A stretch of 7,810 nucleotides of DNA from Desulfobacterales bacterium. Lineage in GTDB: Bacteria > Desulfobacterota > Desulfobacteria > Desulfobacterales > JAHIVH01. Positions 5,848-7,810 of the stretch are shown here, piece after piece (the stretch's first letter is position 1; each line of letters begins with the position of its first letter). The translations under genes were made by a program, and so were the position numbers. The stretch covers positions 1-7,810 of the forward strand of contig JAGVHJ010000508.1 in NCBI GenBank assembly GCA_020056645.1, written 5' to 3'. The notes beneath the pieces were generated by a model, which was not told where the DNA came from, made no database searches, and was given only the letters and a program-made list of their open reading frames with translations.

Positions 5848-7200
5848 ATGGTTCCAGGAATTTTCAGAGAGTACGATATCCGGGGGATCGCCGGAAAGGA
5901 GTTGACCGAAGCCGACGCGCTTCTGATCGGAAAGGGCGTCGGCACCTACCTGAAACGGAAAAATCAGACCCGTCTGACCGTGGGAAGGGATTGCCGGCTT
6001 ACGTCTGAAACCTTCTCCAGAAAGCTGATCGAAGGGCTTCGGGCGACCGGATGCCACATCACGGAGATCGGTGTCTGCCCAACGCCGGTGTTGTATTTTT
6101 CCATCCAGCATCTCGGCATGGAGGGCGGGGTGATGGTCACGGCCAGCCACAATCCTCCCGAGTATAATGGATTCAAGGTATGCAGCGGGCTTGATTCGGT
6201 TCACGGGAAAGAGCTTGAGGCGATTTACCACTTGATTCAGAAAAACGATTTTGAAAGCGGCGATGGCGGTTTGGAAACCGCCGATGTGCTTTCACCCTAC
6301 GCCGATTTCCTTCTCAAGAATATTCACATTAATAAAAGGTTAAAAATCGGCGTGGACGCGGGGAACGGGACGGCGGGAGTCGTTGCCGTTCCGGTGATGC
6401 GGCGGTTGAATTTAGAGGTCCACGATATCTACTGTGACATGGATGGAAGGTTTCCCAATCACGAGGCCGATCCAACGGTGTTGAAGAACATGACCGACCT
6501 GATCGCCCTGGTTAAGGAAAAGAAGCTCGACATCGGCATCGGATTCGATGGAGATGGAGACCGTATCGGCGTTGTGGACGAAACGGGGCGGATCATCTAC
6601 GGAGATCAGCTCATGATCATTTTCGCCCGTGAGATCCTGTCTAGAAAACCCGGGGCCACCTTCATTTCTGAAGTAAAATGCTCCAAGACCCTGTATGACG
6701 ATATTGAAAAACACGGGGGAAACCCGATCATGTGGAAGACCGGACACTCTCTCATTAAAAAGAAGATGAAAGAGACAAAGGCCGAACTGGCAGGGGAGAT
6801 GAGCGGCCACATTTTTTTCTCCGACCGCTACTTCGGTTATGACGACGCGACCTATGCCTCCTTGAGACTGATCGAGATCCTGGCGAGCACCGGAAAGCGG
6901 ATCGAAGAGCTTCTTGAAGGTGTTCCAAAGACATTCAGCACCCCAGAGATCCGGGTCGAGTCGCCCGATGATAAAAAATTTGAAATTGTGAAAAGAGCCA
7001 CGGAAATCTTCAGAAAAGCCCATAAGGTCATCGATATCGATGGCGTAAGGGTTGTGTTCGACGATGGATGGGGATTGATCCGGGCCTCCAACACTCAACC
7101 CGCCCTGGTCCTGCGATTTGAGGCCTTGACCGAGAATCGGTTAAAGGAAATCCAGCAATTGGTTGAATCAACCCTTTCTGATATAAAAAAAAATATGTAA
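5848..7200 (+). CDS. Phosphomannomutase/phosphoglucomutase (alpha-D-phosphohexomutase family)
   Basis: A 450-residue enzyme, about the usual length for bacterial PMM/PGM. It interconverts hexose 6-phosphate and 1-phosphate through a phosphoserine, feeding GDP-mannose or UDP-glucose synthesis for lipopolysaccharide or exopolysaccharide. All four domain signatures are present: IFREYDIRG (residues 5-13), the phosphoserine loop VTASHNPPEYNGFK (97-110, Ser100), the Mg2+-binding loop GFDGDGDRIG (232-241), the sugar-binding loop GEMSGH (316-321), and the phosphate-binding loop RASNTQP (412-418). GEMSGH with RASNT is typical of the dual PMM/PGM group (AlgC/ManB-like) rather than phosphoglucosamine mutase, but mannose versus glucose preference cannot be read from sequence alone. 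It is the last gene of the probable operon, 57 bases after the MoeA-PBP gene, with its own strong Shine-Dalgarno. The C-terminus is lysine-rich and intact. Confidence 0.93.
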   Translation: MVPGIFREYDIRGIAGKELTEADALLIGKGVGTYLKRKNQTRLTVGRDCRLTSETFSRKLIEGLRATGCHITEIGVCPTPVLYFSIQHLGMEGGVMVTASHNPPEYNGFKVCSGLDSVHGKELEAIYHLIQKNDFESGDGGLETADVLSPYADFLLKNIHINKRLKIGVDAGNGTAGVVAVPVMRRLNLEVHDIYCDMDGRFPNHEADPTVLKNMTDLIALVKEKKLDIGIGFDGDGDRIGVVDETGRIIYGDQLMIIFAREILSRKPGATFISEVKCSKTLYDDIEKHGGNPIMWKTGHSLIKKKMKETKAELAGEMSGHIFFSDRYFGYDDATYASLRLIEILASTGKRIEELLEGVPKTFSTPEIRVESPDDKKFEIVKRATEIFRKAHKVIDIDGVRVVFDDGWGLIRASNTQPALVLRFEALTENRLKEIQQLVESTLSDIKKNM

Positions 7201-7206
7201 AATGAT

Positions 7207-7255
7207 TGATTTGAACCGGCAACCTGTGCTATGAAAAATTTCAAATCAGGTTTTT
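7207..7255 (+). terminator. Weak terminator-like structure after the mutase gene
   Basis: TGATTTGAA (7207-7215) pairs with TTCAAATCA (7240-7248), followed by GG and TTTTT (7251-7255). A competing stem AACCTG (7221-7226) / CAGGTT (7247-7252) ends in the same T-run. The loops are long (20-24 bases) and the first stem is AT-rich, so termination would be weak. The position, seven bases after the last operon stop codon, supports the call. Confidence 0.35.
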
Positions 7256-7533
7256 ACAGGTAAAATGGAACATATCTCGAAGAAGTGACAGGCGAACGCC
7301 TCGATTTAAAAATCGTTGACATCATTCACGGCGCGGCTCTGGAGGATCCTTTGCCGGGCCGGAGTGAGCATTCATCAATAGATTTTAGATCGCTATAAGA
7401 ACGGACAACTGAAGTTCTCATTCCATTTTGCATTCAAGACGATACCACTATGTTCCGGCGACGCAGCCAACGAAGGGTGTGCTTGGAATGCGAATTGGAA
7501 TCACTCCTGTATTGATTCAGAAAGCTGTATTAA

Positions 7534-7559
7534 TTTCCGGAAGCAATCCGTTCCGGAAA
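7534..7559. repeat. Hairpin of two TTCCGGAA palindromes
   Basis: TTTCCGGAA (7534-7542) and TTCCGGAAA (7551-7559) form a perfect 9-bp stem around an 8-base loop. Each arm contains the self-palindrome TTCCGGAA. No T-run follows on either strand (an A-run follows on +), so it is not a standard terminator. It could equally be a paired binding site. Confidence 0.5.
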
Positions 7560-7628
7560 AAACATCTTGTTTCAACAATACATGAATACCATATATTTAA
7601 CCGTATCAATTTTGTTAGATTATTTTTT

Positions 7629-7653
7629 CTGCATGACTGAATAAGTCATGCAG
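7629..7653. repeat. Perfect 10-bp stem hairpin
   Basis: CTGCATGACT (7629-7638) and AGTCATGCAG (7644-7653) are exact inverted copies separated by GAATA. Wobble pairs with the preceding T-run could lengthen the stem to about 13 pairs in the + strand RNA. The T-run is on the 5' side on + and becomes an A-run after the stem on the minus strand, so neither orientation gives a classical intrinsic terminator. A REP-like unit, the end of a mobile element, or an RNA structure are alternatives. Confidence 0.65.
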
Positions 7654-7810
7654 GGATGTGGGTAGTCGTATGTTTGCTCTGGTCTTTTCAGGGCGACCCT
7701 ATCTGAAGAGCCAAAGAACGGTGTAACTCAATGTTCAAGTTTTTGTTAATTTTCTCAACTCCGGCGTTGGAAAAAAATTTTGATCCTCGAAATACTTCAT
7801 GTATTCCTGC

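Larger units (their letters stand above)
7256..7810. other. Gene-poor, AT-rich right flank with hairpins
   Basis: I find no gene I can defend in these 555 bases. Bases 7264-7398 are open in one + frame with ordinary-looking codons (LDLKIVDIIHGAALEDPLPG) but have no good start and no recognisable family, so they may be a gene remnant. From about 7400 the sequence becomes AT-rich. A + frame at 7428-7640 would need a TTG start, has no Shine-Dalgarno and no family resemblance. Three hairpins occur at 7534-7559, 7629-7653 and 7681-7712. Two overlapping minus-strand frames enter from the right edge, ending at 7735 and 7688; at most one can be the tail of a real gene. Confidence 0.6.

Noticed and set aside
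6412..7098. 228-residue open frame on the minus strand
   Set aside because: It lies fully antisense to the conserved phosphohexomutase and has no family signature.
7204..7235. tRNA-like T-loop (GGTTCAAATC) on the minus strand
   Set aside because: The flanking bases do not form the T stem, and no acceptor or anticodon arm is visible.
7428..7640. 70-residue + strand frame
   Set aside because: It needs a TTG start, lacks a Shine-Dalgarno, is AT-rich, has no family resemblance and runs through both hairpins.

Overview
The window reads as chromosomal DNA from an anaerobic bacterium, most likely a Desulfobacterota (deltaproteobacterial) sulfate reducer or a relative. This is inferred from the gene set: an LL-diaminopimelate aminotransferase (DapL), a MoeA paired with a second MoeA that carries a C-terminal periplasmic-binding-like domain, and a bacterial phosphomannomutase/phosphoglucomutase. 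Composition is moderately GC-rich in the genes and clearly AT-rich in the last ~400 bases. All six confident genes are on the + strand.

Layout. Bases 1-127 are a leader with a TATAAT box and a small GTGTC-GT-GACAC dyad. Two short PilZ-domain genes follow (128-655 and 652-1029). They overlap by ATGA, so they are probably translationally coupled c-di-GMP effectors. Starting at the stop codon of the second is a ~159-bp element bounded by near-perfect ~22-bp inverted repeats (1029-1187). It looks like a non-autonomous, MITE- or REP-type insertion. A promoter-like pair (1207-1236) then leads into a probable four-gene operon: dapL (1301-2524), a canonical moeA (2590-3819), a moeA-PBP fusion (3856-5790) and a phosphomannomutase/phosphoglucomutase (5848-7200). 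The gaps between these genes are 65, 36 and 57 bases. The 36-base gap consists largely of a perfect 12-bp tandem duplication.

Bases 7201-7810 hold no gene I can defend. They contain a weak terminator-like structure just after the mutase, a short coding-like stretch of unknown identity (7264-7398), three hairpins (7534-7559, 7629-7653, 7681-7712), and two competing short open frames entering from the right edge on the minus strand.

How it fits together. The two MoeA proteins act at the last step of molybdenum (or tungsten) cofactor synthesis, inserting the metal into adenylylated molybdopterin. The fusion adds a possible small-ligand or oxyanion sensing domain. DapL makes LL-diaminopimelate for lysine and peptidoglycan. 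The mutase supplies sugar phosphates for surface polysaccharide. The operon mixes pathways and is probably housekeeping. I see no clearly new biological system. The items most worth a second look are the inverted-repeat element, the tandem MoeA/MoeA-PBP pair, and the hairpin-rich right flank.
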